Shown: positions 1-7,170 of the stretch, one piece after another
Layout: each line of letters starts with the position of its first letter
Numbering within the stretch: the first letter of the stretch is position 1
NCBI GenBank assembly: GCA_964453665.1
Contig: CAYVQT010000051.1
Span: forward strand, 1 to 21,799
DNA: 21,799 bases
Reading direction: 5' to 3'
Source of the DNA: DAOUTY01 sp964453665
GTDB lineage: Bacteria; Chloroflexota; Dehalococcoidia; SZUA-161
The notes under the pieces: generated by a model
Database searches by the model: none
What the model saw: only the letters and a program-made list of their open reading frames with translations
What the model was told of the DNA's origin: nothing
Position numbers and translations under genes: made by a program

Positions 1-30
1 CATATATGTTAGCACTTGTTAAAGATACAA

Positions 31-52
31 GGGGCGTTCAATTGAACGCCCC
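31..52. repeat. Perfect 22-bp palindrome (GGGGCG..CGCCCC family)
   Basis: A self-complementary element with arms GGGGCG/CGCCCC around the centre TTCAATTGAA. It is followed by a tail with TATAACCTGCGTTCAA. The same palindrome recurs at 5891 and 8170. It lies 27 bp past the stop codon of the lipoprotein gene, so it may act as a 3' hairpin, but there is no T-run and I call it a dispersed repeat. Confidence 0.85.
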
Positions 53-79
53 TACCTGGTATAACCTGCGTTCAATACC

Positions 80-1483
80 TCACGGGTAGCTGCCGCTGAA
101 GCCAGCGTACCAATAACCATCGCTGCCCTCGTAAGCTCCGTAAACCGCGCCGTTTGCGCCTACGACCCAGCAGTAGCTGCCGCCGGGAGCGGGGACGCCG
201 TTGCGGTCATTTCCGGCCATGGCTGATTCAGAGAAATCCTCTAAATAACGACAGGTTTCACCCTTCAGCACCGATACACATCCTCTATCTGTGGTCCCAA
301 GACTGCTTACATATTCGCCCCTAAAGTTGACCAGCAAGCCCATCCATACGGCATGCCAGCTTATCTCCTGTTCTGTTGCTGCTCCGTACTCACCGTTAAT
401 TCTGGGGTTGTTCCGGTTCATCGGGTCGAATTCCGAATCGCTGAGCCTCAGGTTGTGGTCGCCTACCACAGCCAGCGCCGTGGGATAGTAGTGGCCGGGG
501 TCTTCAGCCGTAGTGTTCGCTCCCCACCTGTTATCATCGGGAGTACCAGTATCGGCGTCCGTCCCGCCACTCCAGCCCGAGTGCACATCGGAGTAGAAGG
601 TGACTGCCGCAAGTTGTATTACCTCTAGGTCTGTCTCATAACTATCAGCCTCGCTTGGTGTTGGTTCTATCAGAGCATCGATTCCCCATTCAGCTCGTAT
701 TTCAACAAACCTTCCTTCCCGATATGCACTAAATTCGTTTGGCTCGGATTCCTCTATCCAAACTTCTAGCAAATACTCCTGGACCTCATTTAAAGCATCT
801 TCTGCATTCTCATCGTTTTCGAAACCCAGAATCATATATAATTCAAATGTTTCCGGGGTCGTCTTCCGCAACGTCATACCGGTTACTTCTTCTCCATATA
901 AAACAGAAGTGGCGTTTACATTTATTAACCAACCATCAGGCAGCTTCGACAGCACCTCGGCAACATCATCCTCATCGTACATGGAGCTTCCGGTGCTCCT
1001 GATAGTATCGATGCATTCCTCGACAATGTACGTATCACCGACTATTATCCTGCTGTCAACGATGGCCACAGAAGTGTAGTCGTCTGTCCACACCTCAATC
1101 CCCTTAAATTCGTCTTTATAGTACTCCCTGACAAGCTCCTCCCTTACTCCGGTCAGGTCGAATTCGCCTCCATAAATTTCGACATAGCCATAGTAATCAT
1201 ACGCCTGAACCCACCAGTCGACATCGGAGACGGGTAATCCTGCCTTGTATTGTGCGGCGTTGTATTCCCATACATTTTCGACCCACTGGCTGACAAAGTT
1301 AGCCAGGTCATCATCATCTCTCAGAAATTGTAAATCCATGTACTGGAAACCATCAACTTGCCCGGGCACCATCTTCGCCACATCCACAGCCGTTACCCCT
1401 TCAGATGACCCGCAGCCAATGGATATCCCCATAAGAAGCGTAAAAAGGCAAACGATCATTCCAAAATAAATTCTCCTCATCAT
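80..1483 (-). CDS. Secreted lipoprotein with pseudopilin-like C-terminal domain, function unknown
   Basis: A 467-residue exported protein. The N-terminus has two basic residues, a hydrophobic stretch (residues 6-20) and a Cys at 24 in the context GISIGC. This is a borderline lipobox, because Ser rather than Leu/Ile sits at -3, so lipid anchoring is likely but not certain. Residues 30-280 are acidic and rich in Tyr, Trp and Asp, with no family I recognise. From about residue 285 the sequence (ETDLEVIQLAAVTFYSD, then a Gly/Asp-rich loop) resembles the post-helix region of type II/IV pseudopilins of uncultured Chloroflexota. The last 90 residues carry Gly/Tyr-rich stretches and three Cys. There are tandem start codons at 1483 and 1480; GGGAG is better spaced for the second. 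The gene appears monocistronic, with a promoter at 1541-1569. The substrate or role cannot be inferred. Confidence 0.8.
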   Translation of the reverse strand: MMRRIYFGMIVCLFTLLMGISIGCGSSEGVTAVDVAKMVPGQVDGFQYMDLQFLRDDDDLANFVSQWVENVWEYNAAQYKAGLPVSDVDWWVQAYDYYGYVEIYGGEFDLTGVREELVREYYKDEFKGIEVWTDDYTSVAIVDSRIIVGDTYIVEECIDTIRSTGSSMYDEDDVAEVLSKLPDGWLINVNATSVLYGEEVTGMTLRKTTPETFELYMILGFENDENAEDALNEVQEYLLEVWIEESEPNEFSAYREGRFVEIRAEWGIDALIEPTPSEADSYETDLEVIQLAAVTFYSDVHSGWSGGTDADTGTPDDNRWGANTTAEDPGHYYPTALAVVGDHNLRLSDSEFDPMNRNNPRINGEYGAATEQEISWHAVWMGLLVNFRGEYVSSLGTTDRGCVSVLKGETCRYLEDFSESAMAGNDRNGVPAPGGSYCWVVGANGAVYGAYEGSDGYWYAGFSGSYP

Positions 1484-1540
1484 CTCCCACCTTTCACCAC
1501 GAGCAGCAAAGCAATGCTATTGTGCATTTATTTTTGCGAT

Positions 1541-1569
1541 ATTCTAGCATGATATGCATGTTCGCACAA
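1541..1569 (-). promoter_or_regulatory. Sigma70-type promoter of the lipoprotein gene
   Basis: On the minus strand: -35 TTGTGC (1569-1564), 17-nt spacer, extended -10 TGC-TAGAAT (1546-1541). The predicted transcript start is near 1534, about 50 nt before the ATG at 1483. The -35 is a weak match. Confidence 0.45.
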
Positions 1570-1672
1570 CAAGTGGAAGCGACTTTACAGCATAGTGGGA
1601 TAACAGCGCGGCAGGTGCTTAAACTAATTTACCCAAAGAAGGCCACAGGTTCTGGCCCCATATTGACCAGGT

Positions 1673-2110
1673 TCACTCCATTACTGCAGCATATCCTACA
1701 CTCAGATAGAAAAGGCAAACAGGGCCACCGATAACGATTAGCATCGCTATCAAGGCGTTATAGCCACGCGGTGCTACCCCAACAAACTCCTTCACTCTCC
1801 TAGCATCCAACACAAGAATTATATTTACTGCCAGAGCAGCTATTAGGAAAAGAGCTGCTGCTACTACTAAAAGTGATACGTACCAGCCATGACGACTGTA
1901 ACCAGGTGAAGCAATAACATACAGGAGAATGGCGATTACTGCGGAATCAAGACACCATAACAGGAGACTGACCGCAAAATATTTCCAGTAACTTCGTTTA
2001 TAAACATTGGGGAATCTGGTATTGCATCCGCAACAATAATATTTCGTTCCTTCCTCAACAGATGAAGGAACATCATTCTCTGCTCTGCATTTGGGGCAGA
2101 TCACTTTCAC
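1673..2110 (-). CDS. Zinc-ribbon membrane protein, three TM segments, function unknown
   Basis: A 145-residue protein. An N-terminal zinc ribbon is visible as C5-x2-C8 and C26-C27-x-C29, in the style of MJ0042/zinc-ribbon sensor N-termini. Three hydrophobic segments follow at about residues 43-67, 77-101 and 118-141, so the ribbon probably faces the cytoplasm. The start is GTG at 2110, overlapping the TGA of the upstream glycosyltransferase stump as GTGA, so translation is probably coupled to it. It is the last gene of an operon starting with the polysaccharide deacetylase. No enzymatic motif is visible. It could be an accessory of the envelope-sugar locus or an unrelated gene fused to the operon when the glycosyltransferase was truncated. 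Confidence 0.75.
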   Translation of the reverse strand: MKVICPKCRAENDVPSSVEEGTKYYCCGCNTRFPNVYKRSYWKYFAVSLLLWCLDSAVIAILLYVIASPGYSRHGWYVSLLVVAAALFLIAALAVNIILVLDARRVKEFVGVAPRGYNALIAMLIVIGGPVCLFYLSVGYAAVME

Positions 2111-2244
2111 GAGCTACCCTCTGAATCCATAGTGAAAACAGTGACATCATGTTCCCGGGTTAAACGCTCACTGATGCTCCTCACGTGTGAGCCAACGCCG
2201 CCAACTGAAGGGTAATAGTGGTTGCATACCTGCAGGACTCTCAT
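2107..2244 (-). pseudogene. N-terminal stump (45 codons) of a GT4 glycosyltransferase
   Basis: The 45-codon frame starts with ATG at 2244, overlapping the deacetylase stop as ATGA. It encodes MRVLQVCNHYYPSVGG followed by VGSHVRSISERLTREHDVTVF. This is the typical first beta strand, glycine-rich loop and first helix of GT-B fold, GT4-family glycosyltransferases. It stops at TGA (2109-2107), after which an unrelated zinc-ribbon frame begins within the same four bases. No continuation of a glycosyltransferase is found in any frame downstream. I read it as a deletion remnant of a roughly 380-residue gene in a deacetylase-glycosyltransferase operon. A translated short peptide cannot be excluded, since the two overlaps keep it in the coupled operon. 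Confidence 0.7.
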
Positions 2245-3008
2245 TTCAGTTCAGCCTGCCGCCTCCCACCATCCCACATCCTTATCAACTGGCTGTTATT
2301 CACTCGTGTTACCCGTTCAGGCAGCGCGCTTATTCGCCGCAACACCCCCTCCAGTCTTCCCCAATCGTCATGGTTGTCGATTTCCCATGAATGTCCCCAC
2401 AAATGCCAGACGCCGCCGTTATCGACAACGAAATCCAGCGTTTTTATCGCTATCACATCCCAGCTTTCAAAAAAGAGGTTGTTCCTCAGCAGGAACATAA
2501 AAAGTCTGACATCCAGCGACTCCAGGGCATGCTTGATATAAGGGGCGAACCACCAGTCTGTGGCGTTTATTGTGGTGCCCATTTTATAGATATTCCTTAT
2601 GCTTCTGGTTAGCGACTTCGTCGTCCTGGCACCGATAAAGCCTGTCCTCTCGACAATATCAACGATTCGAGGGTTGCAGGCCCCCCAGGGATAGCAGAAG
2701 CACACCACGTCCCTATCAATTATCTCCTCCAAGCTGTCCTTAGCTTCCCTGATATCCGCCTCGGCTTCCTTTAATGGTATCCCGGTCAGGTCAACATGGC
2801 GATAGCCGTGCACACCGATATCAAAGCTCCGGGCCACCTCGTCGATCTGGCCGGGACCCATGCATTCCCTTTCCACGTTATCTATGGGAACATAGAAGGT
2901 AGCAGGGATATCGTATTTCTTCAACAGCTCAGCCAGCTTTAAATCCAGAGGATGGCCATCGTCCCAGCTTGTAGTAACAACAGCTTCGTCCATTTTAATA
3001 CCAGCCAT
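2241..3008 (-). CDS. Polysaccharide deacetylase (NodB-like, carbohydrate esterase family 4)
   Basis: Predicted to remove N- or O-acetyl groups from a polysaccharide or lipid-linked sugar with a metal-bound catalytic site. Visible CE4 motifs: TSWDDG (D16, D17; motif 1, catalytic base and metal Asp), H67-x3-H71 in HGYRHVD (metal His pair), CYPWG around residues 105-109 (motif 3), and HLWGHSWE near residue 210 (C-terminal His motif). No signal peptide or transmembrane segment is seen, so it is probably cytoplasmic, acting on a precursor as in LmbE/GPI-type glycan pathways. Length 255 aa is normal for a single catalytic domain. A second ATG at codon 6 could be the start. It heads an operon with the GT4 stump and is divergent from the toroid/methyltransferase/radical SAM operon; the shared context suggests a glycan-modification locus. 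Confidence 0.9.
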   Translation of the reverse strand: MAGIKMDEAVVTTSWDDGHPLDLKLAELLKKYDIPATFYVPIDNVERECMGPGQIDEVARSFDIGVHGYRHVDLTGIPLKEAEADIREAKDSLEEIIDRDVVCFCYPWGACNPRIVDIVERTGFIGARTTKSLTRSIRNIYKMGTTINATDWWFAPYIKHALESLDVRLFMFLLRNNLFFESWDVIAIKTLDFVVDNGGVWHLWGHSWEIDNHDDWGRLEGVLRRISALPERVTRVNNSQLIRMWDGGRRQAELK

Positions 3009-3074
3009 ACAGACCGGCCGCTTTACCCGGCAGTCGGTGAACCCTCAAGCTCAAAACATCCTCACACCACTGCT

Positions 3075-3102
3075 ATTATAATTGCAAGTACCGCTATTAC
3101 AA
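3075..3102 (-). promoter_or_regulatory. Promoter of the deacetylase operon
   Basis: On the minus strand: TTGTAA (3102-3097), 16-nt spacer, perfect TATAAT (3080-3075). The transcript start is expected near 3068, giving a leader of about 60 nt. It stands back to back with the plus-strand promoter at 3171. Confidence 0.55.
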
Positions 3103-3170
3103 AGGTTCTCTAATTTGACGGCTATGCCAGGAATCACCCTGATTCGCCTGTGTTCCTGCCAGACGGTATG

Positions 3171-3199
3171 TTGACACCTCCGCCCTCGTTTGCTACGCT
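3171..3199 (+). promoter_or_regulatory. Sigma70 promoter of the toroid-methyltransferase-radical SAM operon
   Basis: Perfect -35 TTGACA (3171-3176), 17-nt spacer and extended -10 TGC-TACGCT (3194-3199). The -10 box directly abuts the ATG at 3200, so transcription should begin at about 3206, inside that reading frame. This argues that translation starts at the later ATG, 3242. Confidence 0.5.
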
Positions 3200-3241
3200 A
3201 TGTATCGGTTTCAAGGCAACACACCCCGGCGCAGCAGGTTC

Positions 3242-4240
3242 ATGCAGCCCAGACTGAAAGAATCTCCCGAGAATCTCCGGCAGCTGGTCAGCAGCCAGGC
3301 AGACTTTATCATCGACAATCAGCTTCCCTCCGGAGCCATCCCCTGGTATCGCGGCAGCATCACAGACCCCTGGGACCATATAGAAGCTGCCATAGCCCTG
3401 ACTCTTGCCGGCAGGTTCGAGGAAGCCGCCGCAGCCTATAGATGGTCGCGCGATATGCAGAATCCCGACGGCAGCTGGTACTCCGCCTATCTCGATGACA
3501 GGCCGCAGGAACTGGTGCGGGACGCCAACTTCGCTGCCTACATAGCGACCGGAGCATGGTTTCATTATCTGGCTACAAACAACCTCGGCTTTCTCCGCAA
3601 GGTGTGGCCTATGGTCGAGAAGGGCGTAGATTTCGCCCTCAGCCTGCAGCAGCCCACCGGTGAGGTCTCCTGGGCACTAAGTGAGAAGGGCAACGCCTGG
3701 CCGGGCGCTATCCTGACATCGTCATGTTGCATCTGGCACAGCATCAGGAACGGCATAGACATCTCTAAAACACTGGGGGCAGACAGGGCTGACTGGGATG
3801 CAGCAAATGAAAGGCTCCTGGAAGCGACCAGGCAGAACCCCGAGCTGTTCGACAGAATGGGGGAGAACAGACGGCGTTATGCCATGAACTGGTTCTATCC
3901 GGTCTTAACCGGTGTGATCACGGGTGAGAAGGCGCTGGAGCGCATAGAGAGGGAGTGGTCGGATTTCATCATCGATAACTGGGGATGCAGGGTCGCTGCC
4001 GACGAGGATGTCACGGCAGTAGCCGAGACCAGCGAACTGATAATATCCCTATGCCTCATAGGTGAACACAAGAGGGCTAGGCTGCTGTTGGACTGGACAC
4101 TCAGGCTATGGGATAATAGGAGTGGTTTCTGTCGGGGGATAAAGCTGCCGGAGCAGGAGGCTTGCCCCGGTGATAATGAGCGGGCCACCTGGACCTCGGC
4201 AGCGTTGATAATGGCAATTGCAGCTCTGGCCAGGGCGTAG
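3242..4240 (+). CDS. Alpha/alpha-toroid protein, prenyltransferase/squalene-cyclase-like repeats
   Basis: A 332-residue all-helical protein with repeated aromatic/Gly segments (QNPDGSWYSAY; SLQQPTGEVSW; WDNRSGFC). These resemble the QW-type repeats of the terpenoid-cyclase/prenyltransferase-like (alpha/alpha)6 toroid. The canonical cyclase DxDD acid motif is not evident, so cyclase or prenyltransferase catalysis is not supported. A glycan-processing toroid (GH-like six-hairpin) is equally possible. The frame is open from ATG 3200, but the promoter -10 box touches that codon, and ATG 3242 follows an AGG at good spacing, so I use 3242. It is the first gene of an operon with a methyltransferase and a radical SAM/SPASM enzyme, and faces the deacetylase divergently. 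Such toroid proteins beside methyltransferase and sugar genes suggest secondary-metabolite or envelope-glycan chemistry; the substrate is unknown. Confidence 0.8.
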   Translation: MQPRLKESPENLRQLVSSQADFIIDNQLPSGAIPWYRGSITDPWDHIEAAIALTLAGRFEEAAAAYRWSRDMQNPDGSWYSAYLDDRPQELVRDANFAAYIATGAWFHYLATNNLGFLRKVWPMVEKGVDFALSLQQPTGEVSWALSEKGNAWPGAILTSSCCIWHSIRNGIDISKTLGADRADWDAANERLLEATRQNPELFDRMGENRRRYAMNWFYPVLTGVITGEKALERIEREWSDFIIDNWGCRVAADEDVTAVAETSELIISLCLIGEHKRARLLLDWTLRLWDNRSGFCRGIKLPEQEACPGDNERATWTSAALIMAIAALARA

Positions 4241-4308
4241 CGTTCGGAATATTCCGGGTGTGGCGCAGAGCTGACAGCTTGGAAGAGCGACCGAAAACGC
4301 CGCATATT

Positions 4309-4339
4309 GGGGTAGCCTGGAGCAGATGCTCCAACCTAC
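4309..4339. repeat. Imperfect hairpin repeat with a partial copy at 18961
   Basis: Arms GGTAG..GGAGCA and TGCTCC..CTACC pair around GA, with unpaired CCT/AAC in the middle. The left half (GGGTAGCCTGGAGCAGATGCT) recurs at 18961-18981. A separate palindrome, CGGAATATTCCG, lies at 4245-4256. The hairpin ends three bases before the methyltransferase ATG at 4342. Confidence 0.6.
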
Positions 4340-4341
4340 CC

Positions 4342-4998
4342 ATGACTCACAGGTACCCATATGGTATTGGAGGAGTTTTGAGCGAGGTTCCGTCATTAAA
4401 TGAAGAAATTAAGGACTTCGTTGGGTATGAAGTACTTGTCGACTTCATGGAAAAACGGGCGCTGCATAAATTAGAAGGTGATATAGTGGAGATAGGCGCC
4501 TTTTTGGGCGGCGGCACCGCCAAGCTGGCGAAGTACGGCCAGAAATGCGGTAAGAAAGTATATGCCGTTGACGTTTTCGACCCCGGTCGTGATACGACCC
4601 TTGATACGGGCGGGACCAGAATGTGCGACATCTACGAGGAGTTTTTAAAGGGGCGCTCACAGTGGGAGGTCTACCGCGAAACGACACGGGACTTCGATAA
4701 CATCGTAACTATCGATAAGGACTCAAAAGATATCGAATTTCCCCGAGAGCAGCGTTTTGTTTTCGGATTTATCGACGGCAATCACGCTCCGGATTATGTG
4801 AGAAACGACTTTTACCTCGTATGGCGAAATCTTAGCCCCGGTGGCAGCGTTGGCTTCCACGACTACGATTTCGACCTGCCAGAAGTCACAGCAACCGTTG
4901 ACAGCCTTATAGACAGGCACAGGAATGAAATAAGCGAAGTCTACCAAATAAAGGAAAAGCATATCATTATACTGACCAGCAAACATTCGGCTGATTGA
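4342..4998 (+). CDS. Class I SAM-dependent methyltransferase (Methyltransf_24 type)
   Basis: Predicted to transfer a methyl group from S-adenosylmethionine to an unidentified small-molecule or sugar acceptor. The Rossmann motif I is GDIVEIGAFLGGGTAKLA and the acidic strand-2 end is VYAVDVFDP. FIDGNHAPDYVRNDFYL, then LSPGGSVGFHDYDF, matches the Methyltransf_24/TylF-like C-terminal half, in which Asp/His residues can bind a divalent metal. The frame is open from 4258, but bases 4309-4339 are a hairpin repeat found elsewhere in the window, so I place the start at ATG 4342 (218 aa). A TTG near 4378 behind GGAGGAG is another option, though its spacing is short. The stop overlaps the next frame (TTGA at 4995), indicating coupling to the radical SAM gene. 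Confidence 0.85.
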   Translation: MTHRYPYGIGGVLSEVPSLNEEIKDFVGYEVLVDFMEKRALHKLEGDIVEIGAFLGGGTAKLAKYGQKCGKKVYAVDVFDPGRDTTLDTGGTRMCDIYEEFLKGRSQWEVYRETTRDFDNIVTIDKDSKDIEFPREQRFVFGFIDGNHAPDYVRNDFYLVWRNLSPGGSVGFHDYDFDLPEVTATVDSLIDRHRNEISEVYQIKEKHIIILTSKHSAD

Positions 4999-5006
4999 AC
5001 AGGCAC

Positions 5007-5831
5007 ATGTTAGAAGTACTTCAGGTCGAGACTACAAATTACTGCAACGCGCGCTGCATTTTTTGTGCCCACAGCCAGATCAAGGAACACGGCACCATGT
5101 CTGACAGGCTTTATACTAAAATCTTGACAGATGCCAGCAGGCTTGACCCGCATCCCAGGACATTCATACCTATGCTTACCGGTGAGCCATTTCTCGACAC
5201 GCAGATAGTCGACAGGATAAAAGAGGCGCGCGCTGCATTACCAGCGACGGAGATCCATCTGTATACCAACGGCAGCCTCCTGAAAGAGGATTCGATCAGG
5301 AAGCTTTCAGATGTGCCCGATTTCCAGCTCAATATATCAGCGAACGGCGCCTCGGTTGAAACCAGAAGGAGACTGACGGGGCTGGATGACTACGAGAACG
5401 TGGCCCGAATGATCGAATATGTCGATGCGTGTCACATCCCTCATACGGTATCGCTGGTGCAGCATCCCTCCATTACAATGGAGGAAGAGGAAGCGTTTAA
5501 CCGCAAATGGGGGCAGGTAACATCGAGTTCATCCTGTCGCACGCCCTACGTGTTCCAGCACCTGAACTTCGCCGGCCTCACATGCCCGGCAGAGGACAAC
5601 TACTTTACACGTTGTATCCATGCCACCAGCCATATGACCGTGCTGTGGGATGGCAGGGTAAACCTGTGCTGTATGGACCCGCTCGGTAGGGCAATATTCG
5701 GCGATCTGAACCATCAGACGGTCGCCGAGGTGTGGTTCTCCGATGGCCGCCAGCATTACGTCTCACTACATGAGGAAGGAAGAGGGACCGATTGCGAGGT
5801 ATGCTGCGACTGTAACATCTTCAGCATTTAA
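5007..5831 (+). CDS. Radical SAM enzyme with SPASM-like C-terminal cysteines
   Basis: Predicted to cleave SAM reductively and carry out a radical modification. The 4Fe-4S/SAM site is C13-x3-C17-x2-C20 (NYCNARCIFCAH), followed by LTGEPFLD (GGE-like motif) and HLYTNGSLL (beta-strand motif). The C-terminal part carries FTRCIHA, LWDGRVNLCCMDP and CEVCCDC, the arrangement of a SPASM domain that binds auxiliary clusters, as in sugar- and peptide-modifying enzymes. GDLNHQTVAEVW is the usual SPASM 'G.l....l.eiw' signature. Length 274 aa. A TTG at 4995 overlapping the methyltransferase stop would add four residues; I prefer ATG 5007. No peptide precursor gene is visible nearby, so a sugar or lipid-linked substrate, shared with the methyltransferase and deacetylase, is the more likely context. 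Confidence 0.9.
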   Translation: MLEVLQVETTNYCNARCIFCAHSQIKEHGTMSDRLYTKILTDASRLDPHPRTFIPMLTGEPFLDTQIVDRIKEARAALPATEIHLYTNGSLLKEDSIRKLSDVPDFQLNISANGASVETRRRLTGLDDYENVARMIEYVDACHIPHTVSLVQHPSITMEEEEAFNRKWGQVTSSSSCRTPYVFQHLNFAGLTCPAEDNYFTRCIHATSHMTVLWDGRVNLCCMDPLGRAIFGDLNHQTVAEVWFSDGRQHYVSLHEEGRGTDCEVCCDCNIFSI

Positions 5832-5890
5832 AACACAGGTAAGGTTCTCTGTTCAAACATCGAAATCCCCCGGATACCACTTAAATAGCA

Positions 5891-5912
5891 GGGGCGTTCA
5901 ATTGAACACCCC
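5891..5912. repeat. Palindrome, one mismatch from the 31-52 copy, with tail
   Basis: GGGGCGTTCAATTGAA followed by CACCCC; one base differs from the perfect palindrome. The tail carries GAATAACCGACATTCAAG, matching the tails downstream of the palindromes at 31 (TATAACCTGCGTTCAA) and 6043 (TATAGCTGGCGTTCAAG). It is part of the 386-bp gene-free stretch 5832-6217, which holds three repeats and the promoter of the cysteine synthase gene. Confidence 0.8.
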
Positions 5913-6000
5913 TGCCGTTCTTTGAATAACCGACATTCAAGACGCCGCTTGGAGTGTAACCTTTTTATATCCCACTGCAAGTGAAGTAATCGCTTAGTGG

Positions 6001-6020
6001 ATTCCTGCTTTCGCAGGAAT
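6001..6020. repeat. Short hairpin repeat ATTCCTGC-TTTC-GCAGGAAT
   Basis: An 8-bp perfect stem with a 4-base loop. On the minus strand it reads as the well-known 'FLRKQEST' type of dispersed bacterial hairpin. It is followed by GAC, as is usual for this repeat class. Confidence 0.7.
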
Positions 6021-6042
6021 GACATAAAGGACGCTGCTGGCA

Positions 6043-6070
6043 GCAGGGGCTTTTCGCGAAACGCCCCTGC
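6043..6070. repeat. Variant palindrome GCAGGGGC..GCCCCTGC with tail
   Basis: Arms GCAGGGGC and GCCCCTGC flank the centre TTTTCGCGAAAC, itself nearly self-complementary (one mismatched pair). A tail GTTATAGCTGGCGTTCAAG follows, shared with the element at 5891. Same family as 31-52, with a different centre. Confidence 0.7.
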
Positions 6071-6124
6071 CGTTTTTGTTATAGCTGGCGTTCAAGCCCC
6101 CGCTCGTATGCAAAACGCACCACT

Positions 6125-6154
6125 TTGCTTTGTACAGCGTTTACATCGTATAAT
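6125..6154 (+). promoter_or_regulatory. Promoter of the cysteine synthase gene
   Basis: -35 TTGCTT (6125-6130), 18-nt spacer, perfect -10 TATAAT (6149-6154). Expected start near 6161, leader of about 57 nt containing a small CCAGA/TCTGG hairpin. I see no T-box or SAM riboswitch in this short leader. Confidence 0.5.
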
Positions 6155-6217
6155 ATTCCCGGGTGGCGATAAATTTCAATCAGCCAGAGAACAACCGTCT
6201 GGACCTGGAGAATATAA

Positions 6218-7126
6218 ATGAGCATCATTAAATCCATCGGTAATACACCACTTATAGAATTGAGCAATCTGAATGGAAACCCCGGAATCAGGCTCATGGC
6301 CAAACTCGAGGGCAGCAATCCCGGCGGCTCAGTCAAGGACCGCACCGCTTATTACATGCTGCAAAAAGCAATCGAGGCAGGCGAACTGACCCCGGGCAAG
6401 ACCATCCTGGAGCCCACGTCGGGCAACACCGGAATCGCCCTGGCTATGATAGGCGCAGCTATGGGCTACAAGGTGAGGCTAACCATGCCCGAATGCGTAA
6501 GCGTTGAGAGACAACGTACCATCGAAGCTTTCGGCGCCGAGATCGATCTCACACCGGGGGACGAATATACCGATGGCGCCATAATTCTGGCACGTCAAAT
6601 CATCAAAGAGCACCCTGATAAATTCTATATGCCGAACCAATTCGATAACGAGAATAATGTGCTCGCGCACTATGAGACTACCGGCCCGGAGATATTCGCA
6701 CAGACAGATGGCGAGGTGGACGTGTTCGTCGCCGGAATGGGTACCACCGGAACCCTGATGGGCGTATCGAAATATCTCAAAGAGCGTAAGGCCTCTATTA
6801 GTATAGTTGGTATTGAGCCCGAACTGAATCACAGAATCCAGGGGCTGAAGAATATGCAGGAATCCATTGTCCCCAGCATCTTTCGAAGATATGCCCTTGA
6901 CCGTAAAATAACAATCTCAAACGACGAGGCGTTTCAGGCCACCAGGCTGCTTGCTACAAGTGAGGGCTTGTTTGTAGGTATGTCAAGCGGCGCAGCCGTA
7001 GCGGGAGCGCTGAAGGTCGCTAAGGAGATGAGCTCCGGCACACTGGTTCTGCTACTACCGGACCGCGGTGACCGCTATTTGAGCACCTGCCTCTTCATGT
7101 CCAGATGTGCCAAATGCCCACCGTAA
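6218..7126 (+). CDS. cysM: Cysteine synthase (O-acetylserine sulfhydrylase, CysM/CysK family)
   Basis: PLP enzyme that makes L-cysteine from O-acetylserine and sulfide (or thiosulfate in CysM types). PLP lysine K40 lies in NPGGSVKDR; the substrate/PLP loop PTSGNTG is at residues 66-72; the phosphate-binding loop GMGTTGT is at 173-179; SSGAA near 257 contacts the pyridine nitrogen; PDRGDRYLS is near 281. All catalytic signatures are intact and 302 aa is normal. The C-terminal tail SRCAKCPP carries two Cys that could be redox- or metal-active, as in several CysM-like proteins. GGAG lies 8 nt before the ATG at 6218. It is preceded by its own promoter and convergent with rnhB. CysM versus CysK, or a cystathionine beta-synthase role, cannot be decided from sequence alone. 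Confidence 0.92.
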   Translation: MSIIKSIGNTPLIELSNLNGNPGIRLMAKLEGSNPGGSVKDRTAYYMLQKAIEAGELTPGKTILEPTSGNTGIALAMIGAAMGYKVRLTMPECVSVERQRTIEAFGAEIDLTPGDEYTDGAIILARQIIKEHPDKFYMPNQFDNENNVLAHYETTGPEIFAQTDGEVDVFVAGMGTTGTLMGVSKYLKERKASISIVGIEPELNHRIQGLKNMQESIVPSIFRRYALDRKITISNDEAFQATRLLATSEGLFVGMSSGAAVAGALKVAKEMSSGTLVLLLPDRGDRYLSTCLFMSRCAKCPP

Positions 7127-7170
7127 GCCTGCGTGTCTGCACGGATCGAATAGATGCTCACCCACCCATG

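Noticed and set aside
3134..3565. 143-codon minus-strand frame opposite the toroid gene
   Set aside because: Shadow of a well-supported gene on the plus strand; composition is Gly/Pro-rich as expected from antisense of GC-rich coding sequence.
6155..6217. Sulfur-responsive riboswitch or T-box upstream of the cysteine synthase
   Set aside because: Leader is only about 57 nt with one 5-bp hairpin; no SAM, T-box or specifier features.
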